Assembly: GCF_900168115.1 (NCBI RefSeq)
Contig: NZ_FUZC01000023.1
Span: 1 to 43,105 of the forward strand
Source: Salegentibacter salinarum
Lineage (GTDB): Bacteria > Bacteroidota > Bacteroidia > Flavobacteriales > Flavobacteriaceae
Length of the DNA: 43,105 bases
Reading direction: 5' to 3'
Position 1 is the first letter of the stretch, and every line of letters starts with the position of its first letter. The position numbers were made by a program, and so were the translations under genes. Under the pieces are notes generated by a model. That model did not search any database. It was not told the origin of the DNA and saw only the letters and a list, made by a program, of their open reading frames with translations. Positions 26,422 through 36,022 of the stretch are shown one piece after another.

Positions 26422-27012
26422 ATGTATAGGAGTTCTCTAGCCGTCGTATTCTTCCTTTTTGTTTCAATGGTCAATGCCCAGGAAAGTTTATTTAATGGCC
26501 ACGATCTTACCGGATGGGAAATTTATGGAACTGAAAAGTGGTATGTAGATAACGCTGTATTAGTAGCAGAAAGTGGTCCGGACGAAGCTTATGGCTACCT
26601 GGCAACAAAGAAAAATTATAAAAACTTCGAATTAGAACTGGAGTTCTTGCAAGAGGCCAATGGCAATAGTGGGGTTTTTTTTAGGTCTTCCCTGGAAGGT
26701 ACAAAAATTTCCGGTTGGCAGGTTGAAGTTGCTCCCCCGGATTTACATACCGGTGGGGTTTATGAATCTTACGGTAGAGGCTGGCTCGTAAAACCTAAAC
26801 CACGGAAGGAAAAAATCCTCAAGTTTGGGAAATGGAACCAGTTAAAAATTAGGGTGAAAGACGGAGAGGTTACCACCTGGTTAAATGGCCGGAAAATGAT
26901 CAATTTTTTAGATGAAAAAATAGAACAGGCTAACGGAAAAATTGCCTTACAAATCCACGATGGAGGCGGTATAAAGGTTCTGTGGCGAAATATTAACCTA
27001 AGACACCTTTAG
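26422..27012 (+). CDS. DUF1080 protein, periplasmic (3-keto-glycoside hydrolase-like)
   Basis: A 196-residue single-domain protein with a cleavable signal (VNAQ near residue 20), so soluble in the periplasm rather than lipidated like its neighbour. DUF1080 marks: SLFNGHDLTGWEIYGTEKW, LELEFLQEANGNSGVFFRS, GWQVEVAPPD, KFGKWNQLKIRVKDGEVTTW and KIALQIHDGGGIKVLWRNI. The ATG lies one base after the upstream stop, which indicates translational coupling. Having one anchored and one free copy suggests either two substrates or two steps at different sites. The two copies are clearly diverged, so this is not a recent duplication. Confidence 0.87.
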   Translation: MYRSSLAVVFFLFVSMVNAQESLFNGHDLTGWEIYGTEKWYVDNAVLVAESGPDEAYGYLATKKNYKNFELELEFLQEANGNSGVFFRSSLEGTKISGWQVEVAPPDLHTGGVYESYGRGWLVKPKPRKEKILKFGKWNQLKIRVKDGEVTTWLNGRKMINFLDEKIEQANGKIALQIHDGGGIKVLWRNINLRHL

Positions 27013-27142
27013 TTAACTGATTTGAAATGATTTTTTCATAATTATTTAAAATCAACTTTTAAGGATGAGATTCAATTAAACCGAGATTTGAAGCCTTCTA
27101 AAAATTAACCAATATGAATAACCAAAAACTAAAAATTAAATT

Positions 27143-30100
27143 ATGACAAAAAACATTAAGAAGGTACTTATAGTACTTTGTACCCTTTTTAGCTGGGTGG
27201 GCTTTGCTCAGGAGAGAGAAGTATCCGGAAGGGTATTAGATGAAGATGCTTTACCTATCCCAGGAGTTACAGTCTCAGAAGATGGTACTTCTAATGGTAC
27301 AGTAACCGACATGGAAGGTGAGTTTGAATTTAGTGTGACAGATGATGAAAATACTACTTTGATTTTCTCTTTTTTGGGTTTTCAAACTCAGGAGATTATA
27401 CTAAATGGCCAAACTGAATTTGAAATAGTTTTAGAAGAAAGTTCTGAAGGTCTTAACGAAGTAGTAGTGGTAGGATACGGTACTCAAAAGAAGGCTAATT
27501 TAACCGGAGCGGTAAGTCAGGTTGATTCCGAAACTCTGGAAGATCGTCCTATTACTAATGTAAGTTCCGGTCTACAGGGTTCAATGGCAGGGGTTACTGT
27601 TACAGGAGCTTCCGGAGCTCCTGGTAATAATTCCGGCGACATCAGGATTCGTGGAATTGGCACATGGGGGAATGCTTCTCCTTTAATAGTTATAGACGGT
27701 GTACCGGGTGGAAATTTAGATATATTGAACCCAAGTGATATAGAAAGTATATCTGTATTAAAAGATGCCGCTTCTTCCTCTATTTATGGTGTTAGAGGAG
27801 CGAACGGAGTTATTGTGGTGACTACAAAATCTGGAAAAGGGGGAGAACCTACCCTTTCTTACAATACCTATTATGGTATGCAACGTCCCACAGCTATTCC
27901 TGAGAAACTTGGTTCCCCGGAATATATGGAGTTGTTAAATGAGTCACAAATCAATGTGGGTAGAAACCCGACTTACTCTGAAGAAGAGATCCAAATTGCG
28001 CGAGATGGTTCAGATCCCAATTATTACGCGAATACAAATTGGGTAAATGAAGTGTATAAAGACTACGCTCCTCAGGAAAGTCATAACCTGAGTGTGAATG
28101 GAGGTGAAGAGAATCTCAATTACTATCTATCTTATGGTTTACTTAAAGAAGGTGGTTTGGTAGTAGGTGATAAGTTTGAAGCCAAACGACATAATATGAG
28201 AGCTAAGGTAAGTACTACTTTATTAGATAGGATTGAATTAAATACCAACCTCGGTTATATTGACAGAAATTATACCGGGTCTTCTCAGGGATTCGCTCCA
28301 CTTTACCAGGCCCTTACTGTCAGGCCATTGGTCCCGGTTAGGAATACAAATGGAGGTTGGGGATATATAGGAGGTTCAAGTAATCCTGTAGCTACAGCCT
28401 ACGAAGCGGGAACTAATGATTTTACTTCTGAGGAATTTACTGCTAATGTTGATGCAGCAATTAGAATTTTCGAAGGTTTTAAAATTCGCGGACGTTATGG
28501 ATTGGTGAAATACAACTCAAGAAGAAATGTATTTGATAGAACGGTTAATTATTATGATGCAGATACTGGTAATCTTGTTTGGCAGATTAATAATCCGAGT
28601 CAGATCACAACCAGTAGCTATAAAGGTACCTACCAGACCTTTGTCGGTACGGCTGAATTCGATAGAACCTTTGCTGAAGATCATAGTGTTCAGGCCTTAT
28701 TAGGGGTTTCCCAGGAGGAAACCATAAACGATGATTTATCGGCTTCAAGAACTGATGTAGCGTCTACTTCTGTGGGCCATATTAACCTTGGGACTGATAA
28801 TCAAAGAAATAGTGGGAGTAATGCACAAAATGCCTTACAATCTGTATTTGGAAGATTAAATTATGCATTCAAAGACAAGTATTTAGCCGAAGCAAATTTT
28901 AGATATGATGGATCTTCTCGTTTTGCTAAAGATGTACGTTGGAATTTGTTTTCTTCCGCTTCACTTGGGTGGGTTTTTACCGAAGAAGAATTTATAGAAA
29001 ATGATATTTTGGATTTTGGAAAAATTCGTGCTTCGTACGGTACTCAGGGAAATGATAGGATTGCCGACTGGGCATTTATGGATGTGCTCGGGCCGGTAAA
29101 TACAATGCCAATAGGCAATGCTGTAACCATTGGTTATAGACAAACGGCTGTTGGGAATGAACTCTTAACCTGGGAATCCGCTGAAAAATTAAATGTTGGT
29201 TTGGATCTTAGCTTTTTAGATAATCGATTGAATATTACAGCAGATTATTTTGAGAATAATACCAACAATATATTATTGAGATTACCTATTCCAGATGTTT
29301 TTGGAGGCCCTGCTTACCCATATCAAAATGCCGGTTCTGTAGAAAATACAGGTTGGGAACTGGAGCTGGGATGGAGAGATCAAATAAAAGAATTTAATTA
29401 TGATTTGAATTTCAACATCTCCGATGTTCGTAACGAGGTTACTGACCTTGGTGGGACTGAACCTACTATTGACGACCGAATTCGAAGGGTAGGGGATCCC
29501 CTAGATGCATTTTACGGTTTAGTAGCTGATAGGATCGCACAGGAATCTGATTTCACTTATGATGCCGGTTCGGATACTTATACTCCAAACTTCCCTTATA
29601 TTCAGGGGGACCCGGTACAACCAGGAGATTTAATTTACAAAGATTTAAATGGAGATGGGGAAGTAGACCTGGTTAACGATAGGAAAGTTATTGGAAGTCA
29701 TATTCCACGATATACCTACGGTTTCCGTGGAGATTTTGACTACAAAAATTTTGATTTAAGTGTTTTTATTCAAGGTGTAGGAAAAGTGAACGGGCTTCTG
29801 ACAGGAACGGCGCGTCATGCATTAATTTCTGAAAGTGCTATTCCACAAGCTGTTCATTTGGATCGATGGACTCCTGAAAACACAAATGCCTCCTATCCCC
29901 GATTGACCTATCAACAATCTTATAATCAAAGATTATCTACTTATTGGTTAGAAGATGCATCTTATATAAGATTGAAAAATGTTCAGGTTGGATATACACT
30001 ACCGGAGAATTTTACAAGCAGATTTAGAGTAGATCGTTTAAGAGCGTATGTGTCGGGCGAAAATTTACTGACGTTTACTGATTATTTTGATGGATACGAT

Positions 30101-30181
30101 CCTGAATCTCCCGTAAGTAGTGGAAGTTTTTATCCACAGATAAGGACATTTACTGTCGGTCTAAACATTAACTTAAAGTAA
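27143..30181 (+). CDS. SusC/RagA-family TonB-dependent transporter (SusC2)
   Basis: Second TonB-dependent outer-membrane importer, 1012 residues. The signal peptide ends in GFAQ, followed by EREVSGRVLDEDALPIPGVTV (carboxypeptidase-regulatory-like domain). Then come LNEVVVVGYGTQKKANLTGAV (TonB box and plug start, from about residue 104), VIDGVPGGNLDILNPSDIES and AASSSIYGVRGANGVI, and a barrel ending in FTVGLNINLK. The N-terminal 130 residues are close to those of SusC1, but the barrel differs, so a different ligand or ligand part is likely. The partner SusD2 starts 6 bases after its stop. No exact promoter match lies in the 130-base gap before it, so it may be read through from the oxidoreductase unit. 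Confidence 0.95.
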   Translation: MTKNIKKVLIVLCTLFSWVGFAQEREVSGRVLDEDALPIPGVTVSEDGTSNGTVTDMEGEFEFSVTDDENTTLIFSFLGFQTQEIILNGQTEFEIVLEESSEGLNEVVVVGYGTQKKANLTGAVSQVDSETLEDRPITNVSSGLQGSMAGVTVTGASGAPGNNSGDIRIRGIGTWGNASPLIVIDGVPGGNLDILNPSDIESISVLKDAASSSIYGVRGANGVIVVTTKSGKGGEPTLSYNTYYGMQRPTAIPEKLGSPEYMELLNESQINVGRNPTYSEEEIQIARDGSDPNYYANTNWVNEVYKDYAPQESHNLSVNGGEENLNYYLSYGLLKEGGLVVGDKFEAKRHNMRAKVSTTLLDRIELNTNLGYIDRNYTGSSQGFAPLYQALTVRPLVPVRNTNGGWGYIGGSSNPVATAYEAGTNDFTSEEFTANVDAAIRIFEGFKIRGRYGLVKYNSRRNVFDRTVNYYDADTGNLVWQINNPSQITTSSYKGTYQTFVGTAEFDRTFAEDHSVQALLGVSQEETINDDLSASRTDVASTSVGHINLGTDNQRNSGSNAQNALQSVFGRLNYAFKDKYLAEANFRYDGSSRFAKDVRWNLFSSASLGWVFTEEEFIENDILDFGKIRASYGTQGNDRIADWAFMDVLGPVNTMPIGNAVTIGYRQTAVGNELLTWESAEKLNVGLDLSFLDNRLNITADYFENNTNNILLRLPIPDVFGGPAYPYQNAGSVENTGWELELGWRDQIKEFNYDLNFNISDVRNEVTDLGGTEPTIDDRIRRVGDPLDAFYGLVADRIAQESDFTYDAGSDTYTPNFPYIQGDPVQPGDLIYKDLNGDGEVDLVNDRKVIGSHIPRYTYGFRGDFDYKNFDLSVFIQGVGKVNGLLTGTARHALISESAIPQAVHLDRWTPENTNASYPRLTYQQSYNQRLSTYWLEDASYIRLKNVQVGYTLPENFTSRFRVDRLRAYVSGENLLTFTDYFDGYDPESPVSSGSFYPQIRTFTVGLNINLK

Positions 30182-30187
30182 AAAAAG

Positions 30188-31837
30188 ATGAAGAAAATAG
30201 TTGTATTTAGTGTGATACTGAGCATGTTTTGCTTAGTAGGGTGTGAAAAAGATTTTCTGGATCGAGCACCAAATGATGAACTAACTGATGAAACCTTTTG
30301 GGAGAACGAAGAACACCTTAGGTTGGCTGCGAATGCATTATATGCCAATGTGAAAGCTAAGAATACTGTTGATCAGGAAAATATGGGGGACAATACCTTG
30401 TGGCCTTCCACAACCCAGTATCAACGTATAGGAAGTGGAAATTACAATTCAGATTTAAATACCCTGAATACAGAATGGACCACACAATATCGCGGGATTC
30501 GCCAGGCTAATTCATTTTTGGCTAACTATCAAAAAGCAGAAGTTGATGATCCTTTGGTTGCTGAGAGATATGCTGCCGAAGTACGAGTGATAAGAGCATT
30601 AATGTACCTTTATATAACAGAATTCTGGGGCGATATGCCTTTAGTAACAGAGCCACTCAATATTGATGAGCTTATGATACCTCGAGATCCTAAAGAGGAA
30701 GTAGTGGATTTTGTACTCAATGATTTAGAAGATGCTGCTCAGTACCTACCTGAAGAGATACCTTCAGGAGAAAATCTGGGTAGAATGAATAAAGGTGCAG
30801 CCCTTGCATTAAAAGCCAGGATGGCATTGTATAATGAAAGATACGATGTTGCTGAAGATGCTGCTAAAAGAGTGATGGATATGGGGGTTTATGAATTGTA
30901 TTCTACCGGAAATCCAGAAAGTGATTACTATGATTTGTTTACTTATGAAGGAAAACTTGCCAATGGTAATAACAAAGAAACTATTATTGCCAGGCTATCT
31001 TTAGAGGATGAAGCTATGCATAATCTTAGCCGGGAAATACACGTTCCCGATCAGGTTATTCGATGGAACCCAACTAAATCCCTGGTAGATTCTTATTTAA
31101 TGGCTGATGGATTACCAATTGATAAATCGCCTTTATACAGTGTTGAAACTTATGAAGACGTTTTTGAAAATAGAGATCCAAGAATGACACAAACTATTTT
31201 AGAACCAGGTTCTGAATGGGGTGGTCGTTATGATGGCCGGGAAAATAATGAAAATCCAGAAATTTTTGAAGTTCCAAAATTTCAATCTGATGGGCGAGGT
31301 GCTGTAACACTGACCGGATATTATTTTACGAAATATGCAGAACCTACTGCAGTACCTACTTATAATCGTGATTTTAATGATATTCATTTACTGCGTTATG
31401 CGGAGGTTTTATTAACGTATGCTGAAGCCAGATTTGAACAGGGAGTTTTATCTCAGGAAGACCTGGATATATCCATCAACCTCTTAAGAGAAAGAGTGGG
31501 AATGCAACCTATGGTTTTGGCTGATTTGGAATCAAATGGAATGGATATAAGAGAGGAAATCAGAAGGGAAAGAAGAGTTGAATTAGCCCTGGAAGGTCAA
31601 AGATACTTTGATGTTAAACGCTGGAGACAGGGAGAATTATTAGCTGCGGATGTCAAAGGAACCAATGTGGAGTGGTTGCCAAATCCTGAAATGGCTGATA
31701 ATTTAAGGACAGATGAGAATGGATTTATTATAGCCTTAACTGACCAGGTTTTTGATCCTGAAAGACACTATCTCTGGCCAGTACCCCTTCCCCAATTGGA
31801 AAGGAACCCCGATTTAGTACAAAACCCAGGATGGTAA
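30188..31837 (+). CDS. SusD/RagB-family nutrient-binding lipoprotein (SusD2)
   Basis: Ligand-capturing partner of SusC2 on the cell surface, 549 residues. The lipobox MFCLVGC gives Cys19, followed by EKDFLDRAPNDELTDETFW, the standard SusD opening. The body motifs RQANSFLANYQKAE, AEVRVIRALMYLYITEFWGDM and ALALKARMALYN are present. The C-terminus carries IRREIRRERRVELALEGQRYFDVKRW-like sequence and ends NPDLVQNPGW. Its stop overlaps an upstream possible start of the next gene (ATGGTAA), so the two are in one operon. Confidence 0.95.
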   Translation: MKKIVVFSVILSMFCLVGCEKDFLDRAPNDELTDETFWENEEHLRLAANALYANVKAKNTVDQENMGDNTLWPSTTQYQRIGSGNYNSDLNTLNTEWTTQYRGIRQANSFLANYQKAEVDDPLVAERYAAEVRVIRALMYLYITEFWGDMPLVTEPLNIDELMIPRDPKEEVVDFVLNDLEDAAQYLPEEIPSGENLGRMNKGAALALKARMALYNERYDVAEDAAKRVMDMGVYELYSTGNPESDYYDLFTYEGKLANGNNKETIIARLSLEDEAMHNLSREIHVPDQVIRWNPTKSLVDSYLMADGLPIDKSPLYSVETYEDVFENRDPRMTQTILEPGSEWGGRYDGRENNENPEIFEVPKFQSDGRGAVTLTGYYFTKYAEPTAVPTYNRDFNDIHLLRYAEVLLTYAEARFEQGVLSQEDLDISINLLRERVGMQPMVLADLESNGMDIREEIRRERRVELALEGQRYFDVKRWRQGELLAADVKGTNVEWLPNPEMADNLRTDENGFIIALTDQVFDPERHYLWPVPLPQLERNPDLVQNPGW

Positions 31838-31848
31838 ATCTTATTCAA

Positions 31849-32697
31849 ATGATTGGAGTTAAATACATAATAGGAGCCGTTTTAATGGCGGCTTCTTTTA
31901 TCTCTTGTGAGGAAAGTGGTAATAAAACTACCACGGCTGATGAAAATAAAGCGGAAAATGAAATGATAGTAGACCGCACCCTAAGGGTGATGTCTTATAA
32001 TATACATCACGCAAACCCTCCCGCTGAAGAAGATAAGATTGATATCGCCGCTATCGTTAAGGTAATTAAAGCAGAAGATCCTGATTTAGTTGCTCTTCAG
32101 GAAGTAGATTTTAGTACTGAGAGGTCGGGAGAGGGGAATCAGGCAGAATTGATTGCTAAAGCCCTGGATATGGAATATTATTTTGCCAAAGCTATTGATT
32201 ATGATAATGGTGAATATGGGAACGCAATTTTATCAAAATTCCCTATAAAAGAGGGTGAAATTTTAGACCTACCTAACCACCCGGAGGATAATACTGAAAA
32301 TAGAGTGGTAGCTTTAGGCTTGATTGAGATCAACGAAGATCAAAATATTCTGTTCGGCAGTACCCACCTAGATTATAAAAAGGATTCAAAGAGCAGAATA
32401 TTACAGGTGAAGAAGTTAATTGAGAGTGCAAATGAACGAAACGAGGCCTTAATCCTAGGAGGTGATTTTAACGATGATCCGGACTCAGAAACCATTCAGT
32501 TGTTGGACTCTGAACTGGAAAGGACCTGTAAAACCTGTCCCCCGACTATTCCGGTAAAGAATCCTCAACGAGCCATTGATTTTATTTATTACAAACATCC
32601 TCAAACTAAATTTCAAGTAAAATCTCATAAGGTTATTCCCGAAGAATACGCTTCAGACCATCGCCCGGTTTTTGCGGAAATTGATATTGTTAAGTAG
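31849..32697 (+). CDS. Endonuclease/exonuclease/phosphatase-family lipoprotein (phosphodiesterase-like)
   Basis: A secreted, lipid-anchored metal phosphoesterase of the EEP fold (DNase I/sphingomyelinase/inositol-phosphatase group). An ATG at 31831 overlaps the susD2 stop. The ATG at 31849 gives the better lipoprotein signal, ending at AASFISC, and I use it. Fold motifs in order: RVMSYNIHHA (Asn), DLVALQEVD (Glu), GNAILSKFPI, LFGSTHLDYK, LILGGDFNDDP (Asp, Asn), RAIDFIYYK and SDHRPVFAEI (Asp, His). All catalytic residues are present. As a surface lipoprotein in a SusCD operon it is unlikely to be a DNA-repair enzyme. A phosphodiester in the imported glycoconjugate is the likely target. A terminator follows. 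Confidence 0.88.
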   Translation: MIGVKYIIGAVLMAASFISCEESGNKTTTADENKAENEMIVDRTLRVMSYNIHHANPPAEEDKIDIAAIVKVIKAEDPDLVALQEVDFSTERSGEGNQAELIAKALDMEYYFAKAIDYDNGEYGNAILSKFPIKEGEILDLPNHPEDNTENRVVALGLIEINEDQNILFGSTHLDYKKDSKSRILQVKKLIESANERNEALILGGDFNDDPDSETIQLLDSELERTCKTCPPTIPVKNPQRAIDFIYYKHPQTKFQVKSHKVIPEEYASDHRPVFAEIDIVK

Positions 32698-32730
32698 ATT
32701 TTTTATTCATTAAGTGTGTTAGTTAGTGTG

Positions 32731-32764
32731 AAGGCCGTCTTCGATCAATCGGGGGCGGTTTTCT
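32731..32764 (+). terminator. Rho-independent terminator closing the susC2 operon
   Basis: AAGGCCGTCTTCGA (32731-32744) pairs along its whole length with TCGGGGGCGGTTTT (32749-32762), with several G-T pairs and the 4-base loop TCAA. Confidence 0.8.
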
Positions 32765-32899
32765 ATTGAGAACTTACAGTCGTATTCAGAATATATTTTC
32801 GGTTGAAAACTATAATGAATCCCAGTATTAAATGGAAATGGGAAAAAGTGATTTCATACCTGCCATAAAAGATTCTTTTATTAAGATAATATTCAAGAA

Positions 32900-34144
32900 A
32901 TGACAAAAGAAACCAATAAGTCAATTATAATAATCGGAGTTTTATTCTTTATTTTCGGGTTTGTTACCTGGTTGAATTCCGTCCTTATACCTTATCTGAA
33001 AATAGCCAATGAACTCAATAATTTCCAGTCTTATCTGGTAGCTTTTGCTTCCTATATCTCCTATTTAGTCATGGCAATACCTTCCGCCTGGGTTTTAAAG
33101 AAAATTGGATTTAAAAAGGGTATGTCATTAGGTCTAGTGGTAATGGCAATTGGAGCTCTGGTTTTTGTCCCTGCCGCATTGGTGAGGAATTATACTTTCT
33201 TCCTTTTCGGCCTGTTTGTACAGGGTACTGGTCTCGCCCTATTACAGTCTGCGGCCAACCCATATATTACCATTCTTGGGCCCATTGAAAGTGCAGCAAA
33301 AAGAATAAGTATTATGGGTATTTGTAATAAAATTGCTGGTGCTTTAGCTCCTATCGTCTTCGGAGCTATATTGTTAAAGAATATGGATAAGCTTGAGACA
33401 AAGCTGATCAATCTTAATCCTGTGGAAAAAGCTGCTGAACTCGATGCCCTTTCCGCCAGGGTTATTACGCCATATATAATCATGGCAGTGATTCTAAGTG
33501 GTCTCGCTGTTTTGATATATTATTCTACGCTTCCCGAAATTGAAACAGATGGCGAAGACGAAGAAGTGGCTGTTGCAAATAAGAACAAAACGAGCGTTAT
33601 GCAGTTTCCTAACTTATTATTGGGGACCCTGGCCATGTTTTTATACGTGGGTGTAGAGGTTATCGCAGGAGATACCGTTATAAGTTATGCCAGGGATGGT
33701 CAGGATATCGCAACCGGTACAGCAAAGTTTTTTACTTCATATACTCTTGTCGCCATGATTATAGGATATTTAATTGGAACTGTGACTATCCCGCGATTTA
33801 TAAGCCAGGAAAAGGCGCTTCAAATTTCTGGGATTCTTGGAATTATCCTGGGTCTTGCTGCAATATTTGGAGATGGCTATTTTTCAGTTTTATGTATTTC
33901 CTTACTGGGCCTTGCAAATGCATTAGTATTTCCTGCTATATGGCCACTCGCTTTAAAAGGTCTAGGCCGATTTACGAAAATGGGTTCTTCCTTTTTAATT
34001 ATGGCCCTGGCAGGTGGAGCAATTCTACCGTTAGTGTATGGCTACCTGGCCGATCAATTTGATCCTCAACAAGCTTATTGGATTATTATTCCCTGCTATT
34101 TATATATCTTGTTTTTCGGTACAAAAGGGTATAAAATGAAATAA
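32900..34144 (+). CDS. MFS sugar transporter of the FucP/GluP type
   Basis: Inner-membrane proton-linked sugar porter with about 12 hydrophobic segments in 414 residues. It opens with IIIIGVLFFIFGFVTWLNSV, then LIPYLKIANELNNFQSYLV, the hallmark of the fucose/glucose-galactose permease group. GLALLQSAANPYITILGP is the family loop, and GLGRFTKMGSSFLIMALAGGA follows in the second half. Single gene after a terminator, with no clear promoter. Inferred to bring in the monosaccharide released by the neighbouring periplasmic enzymes. The exact sugar cannot be read. Confidence 0.92.
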   Translation: MTKETNKSIIIIGVLFFIFGFVTWLNSVLIPYLKIANELNNFQSYLVAFASYISYLVMAIPSAWVLKKIGFKKGMSLGLVVMAIGALVFVPAALVRNYTFFLFGLFVQGTGLALLQSAANPYITILGPIESAAKRISIMGICNKIAGALAPIVFGAILLKNMDKLETKLINLNPVEKAAELDALSARVITPYIIMAVILSGLAVLIYYSTLPEIETDGEDEEVAVANKNKTSVMQFPNLLLGTLAMFLYVGVEVIAGDTVISYARDGQDIATGTAKFFTSYTLVAMIIGYLIGTVTIPRFISQEKALQISGILGIILGLAAIFGDGYFSVLCISLLGLANALVFPAIWPLALKGLGRFTKMGSSFLIMALAGGAILPLVYGYLADQFDPQQAYWIIIPCYLYILFFGTKGYKMK

Positions 34145-34649
34145 AAGACCAGTTAAACCTTTAGAAAAAACGATCTTTAGTTTACCACATAATAATCTTT
34201 CTCCTAATACATTAGAGTAATACTCCTTAAAAATGATCATCAAAGATTCAAGAAGTCCTACCTGTGAAATTTTAAGGAGGGCGAGTGAAGTTAGCGGGAA
34301 TTCACACATATTAAGATGAACGGTAGCGCAACCTTTTGAACAATTAAACAATGGGGGAAAACACCCTTTTCTGGTTCTGACAATCGCTTTATTATTGTAC
34401 CATTAAATGTTAAAAACACAGGAACTAATTATAATAACCCCATAGATTCTGGCTCTAAAAATTTCTATTTAAATATGATTACAGTTATTGTTTCTTTATT
34501 TTTAAAAATTCTATCTTTGTTGTTAATATTTTCATAAAAAACAGGTTAGTAATTTTAAAAACTATTTTGTTGCTTTTATCATAATCCATGGAATGTTATT
34601 TTATTGAACATTATTCTTCAGCAGACAAATGGTAATTTTTTAAATAATA
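34145..34649. other. Intergenic region before AraC-type gene
   Basis: 505 bases without a supported gene. Short open stretches show no recognisable protein pattern. GGGGGAAAACACCC near 34351-34365 is a weak hairpin without a T-run. The only solid signal is the promoter at 34488-34519. The remaining 130 bases form an AT-rich leader. Confidence 0.5.
34488..34519 (+). promoter_or_regulatory. Predicted flavobacterial promoter for the AraC-type regulator
   Basis: TTG at 34488-34490 and TATCTTTG at 34512-34519 with 21 bases between match TTG-N-TAnnTTTG. The leader to the ATG at 34650 would be about 125 bases. Confidence 0.55.
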
Positions 34650-35810
34650 ATGATTATAATTTTACTTATTGCCGCCATCTTCGGCTTTGTCTTATCAACT
34701 ACATTATTTTTTAAAAAATCTACTAATACCCTTGCCACTCGTATTTTAGGTAGTTTTTATTTTATATTATCGGTTTATGCATTGCAGGCTTTTATTATAG
34801 ATGGTGGATATTTAGAACATTTTACCTGGTTTTTTCTTTGGCCATTGCTACCATATCATCTCATTTTTATACCAATATATTATTATTTTAAAGTTATCCT
34901 GACCGATCAGTTCAAATGGGATAAAGCTGAATTGATTTTACTCATTCCATTCCTTTTAGGTTTAATAGATGTAGGCTATGTTTATCTGCAACCCGAACAT
35001 TTTTATAATAGTATTTTATCGGAAGCTATTTCTACACCCGAAAAAAGACTTAATGTACAATACTGGCTCTTAAGCCTTGATCAGCACCTCTTAATGCGAC
35101 ATTTCTGGCAGTTTGGTGTTTTAATAGTTCTACTCCCTGAGATTAAGTTTTTTATCAAAAACGGAGGGGATGACGAACTAAAGAAAATCCTTAATAAATG
35201 GTTGATTATTTTTTGGGGTATTCTAATGGTTATGGCTGTTTTGGCTATTATTTATGCCCTGGAAAAAATGAAGCTCCTAAATATTTTTGACTCCTTAATT
35301 ATTATCGGGGAAAATGGAGGAATTATAACCTTCTTCTTATATATAGCTCTTTTTCTTATTGGCATCATCCCTATTTATTTTCCCAGTATTTTATACGGAT
35401 ATCCACAGAAGCTAACAAAATCCTCTAATTTCATCTCAATTGAACAACCTGAAGATCTGAAATTTGGTTTAGAGAAGGAAGAAGTGCTAGCCAAACTTAA
35501 ACGCTTGAAAGAAAATGACTGTCATTTAGACAAAAAATTCAATCTTACTGAATGTGCCAGAAAACTGGAAATGCCTTCCCATCATATTTCTTATTTCCTT
35601 AAGCAATATTACGGGTTGAGTTTTGCCACCTATAAAAATACTTTGCGAACAAAACATGCGAAGAGATTAATTGAAGAAGGCTACCTGCAAAACAATACCA
35701 TTGATGCCCTTGCTGAGAAATGCGGATATGCCAATAGAACTTCCTTTAGTAAGAGCTTTAAAAGCCTGGTAGAAATTAGCCCAAGTGAATATGCTGCTGA
35801 ATTTAAATAA
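34650..35810 (+). CDS. Membrane-embedded AraC-family transcription regulator
   Basis: A 386-residue protein with about seven hydrophobic helices in residues 1-255 (IIILLIAAIFGFVLSTTLFF at the start, FFLYIALFLIGIIPIYFPSI at the end). An AraC-type double HTH in the last 110 residues follows (FNLTECARKLEMPSHHISYF, IDALAEKCGYANRTSFSKSF, ISPSEYAAEFK). DNA binding at the inner face of the membrane is inferred. Flavobacteria have many such proteins and their signals are largely unknown. It has its own promoter and stands between the MFS gene and the giant secreted protein, so either could be a target. It is not obviously part of the SusCD locus. Confidence 0.9.
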   Translation: MIIILLIAAIFGFVLSTTLFFKKSTNTLATRILGSFYFILSVYALQAFIIDGGYLEHFTWFFLWPLLPYHLIFIPIYYYFKVILTDQFKWDKAELILLIPFLLGLIDVGYVYLQPEHFYNSILSEAISTPEKRLNVQYWLLSLDQHLLMRHFWQFGVLIVLLPEIKFFIKNGGDDELKKILNKWLIIFWGILMVMAVLAIIYALEKMKLLNIFDSLIIIGENGGIITFFLYIALFLIGIIPIYFPSILYGYPQKLTKSSNFISIEQPEDLKFGLEKEEVLAKLKRLKENDCHLDKKFNLTECARKLEMPSHHISYFLKQYYGLSFATYKNTLRTKHAKRLIEEGYLQNNTIDALAEKCGYANRTSFSKSFKSLVEISPSEYAAEFK

Positions 35811-36022
35811 GAGGTGCCAAATTCGCAAAGCACTCTAATTTAAACTGTTAGGCATGTGTCCAAATCGTATTTTAACACCATTGAAGCTGCATTTCATCCC
35901 GTTTTTTATTTATTTTAACGTTTTTTTGCATTGTAATAACATTTTATTTGACCGTTTTTTCTCTCTACAATCAAATGACTTACCAATTTTTTTACTGGAG
36001 TGTTTAACACATTTAATTTTAT

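Noticed and set aside
34233-34319. Small 28-codon frame (starts MIIKDSRSP) in the gap after the MFS gene
   Set aside because: Too short, no promoter or ribosome site of note, no recognisable pattern.
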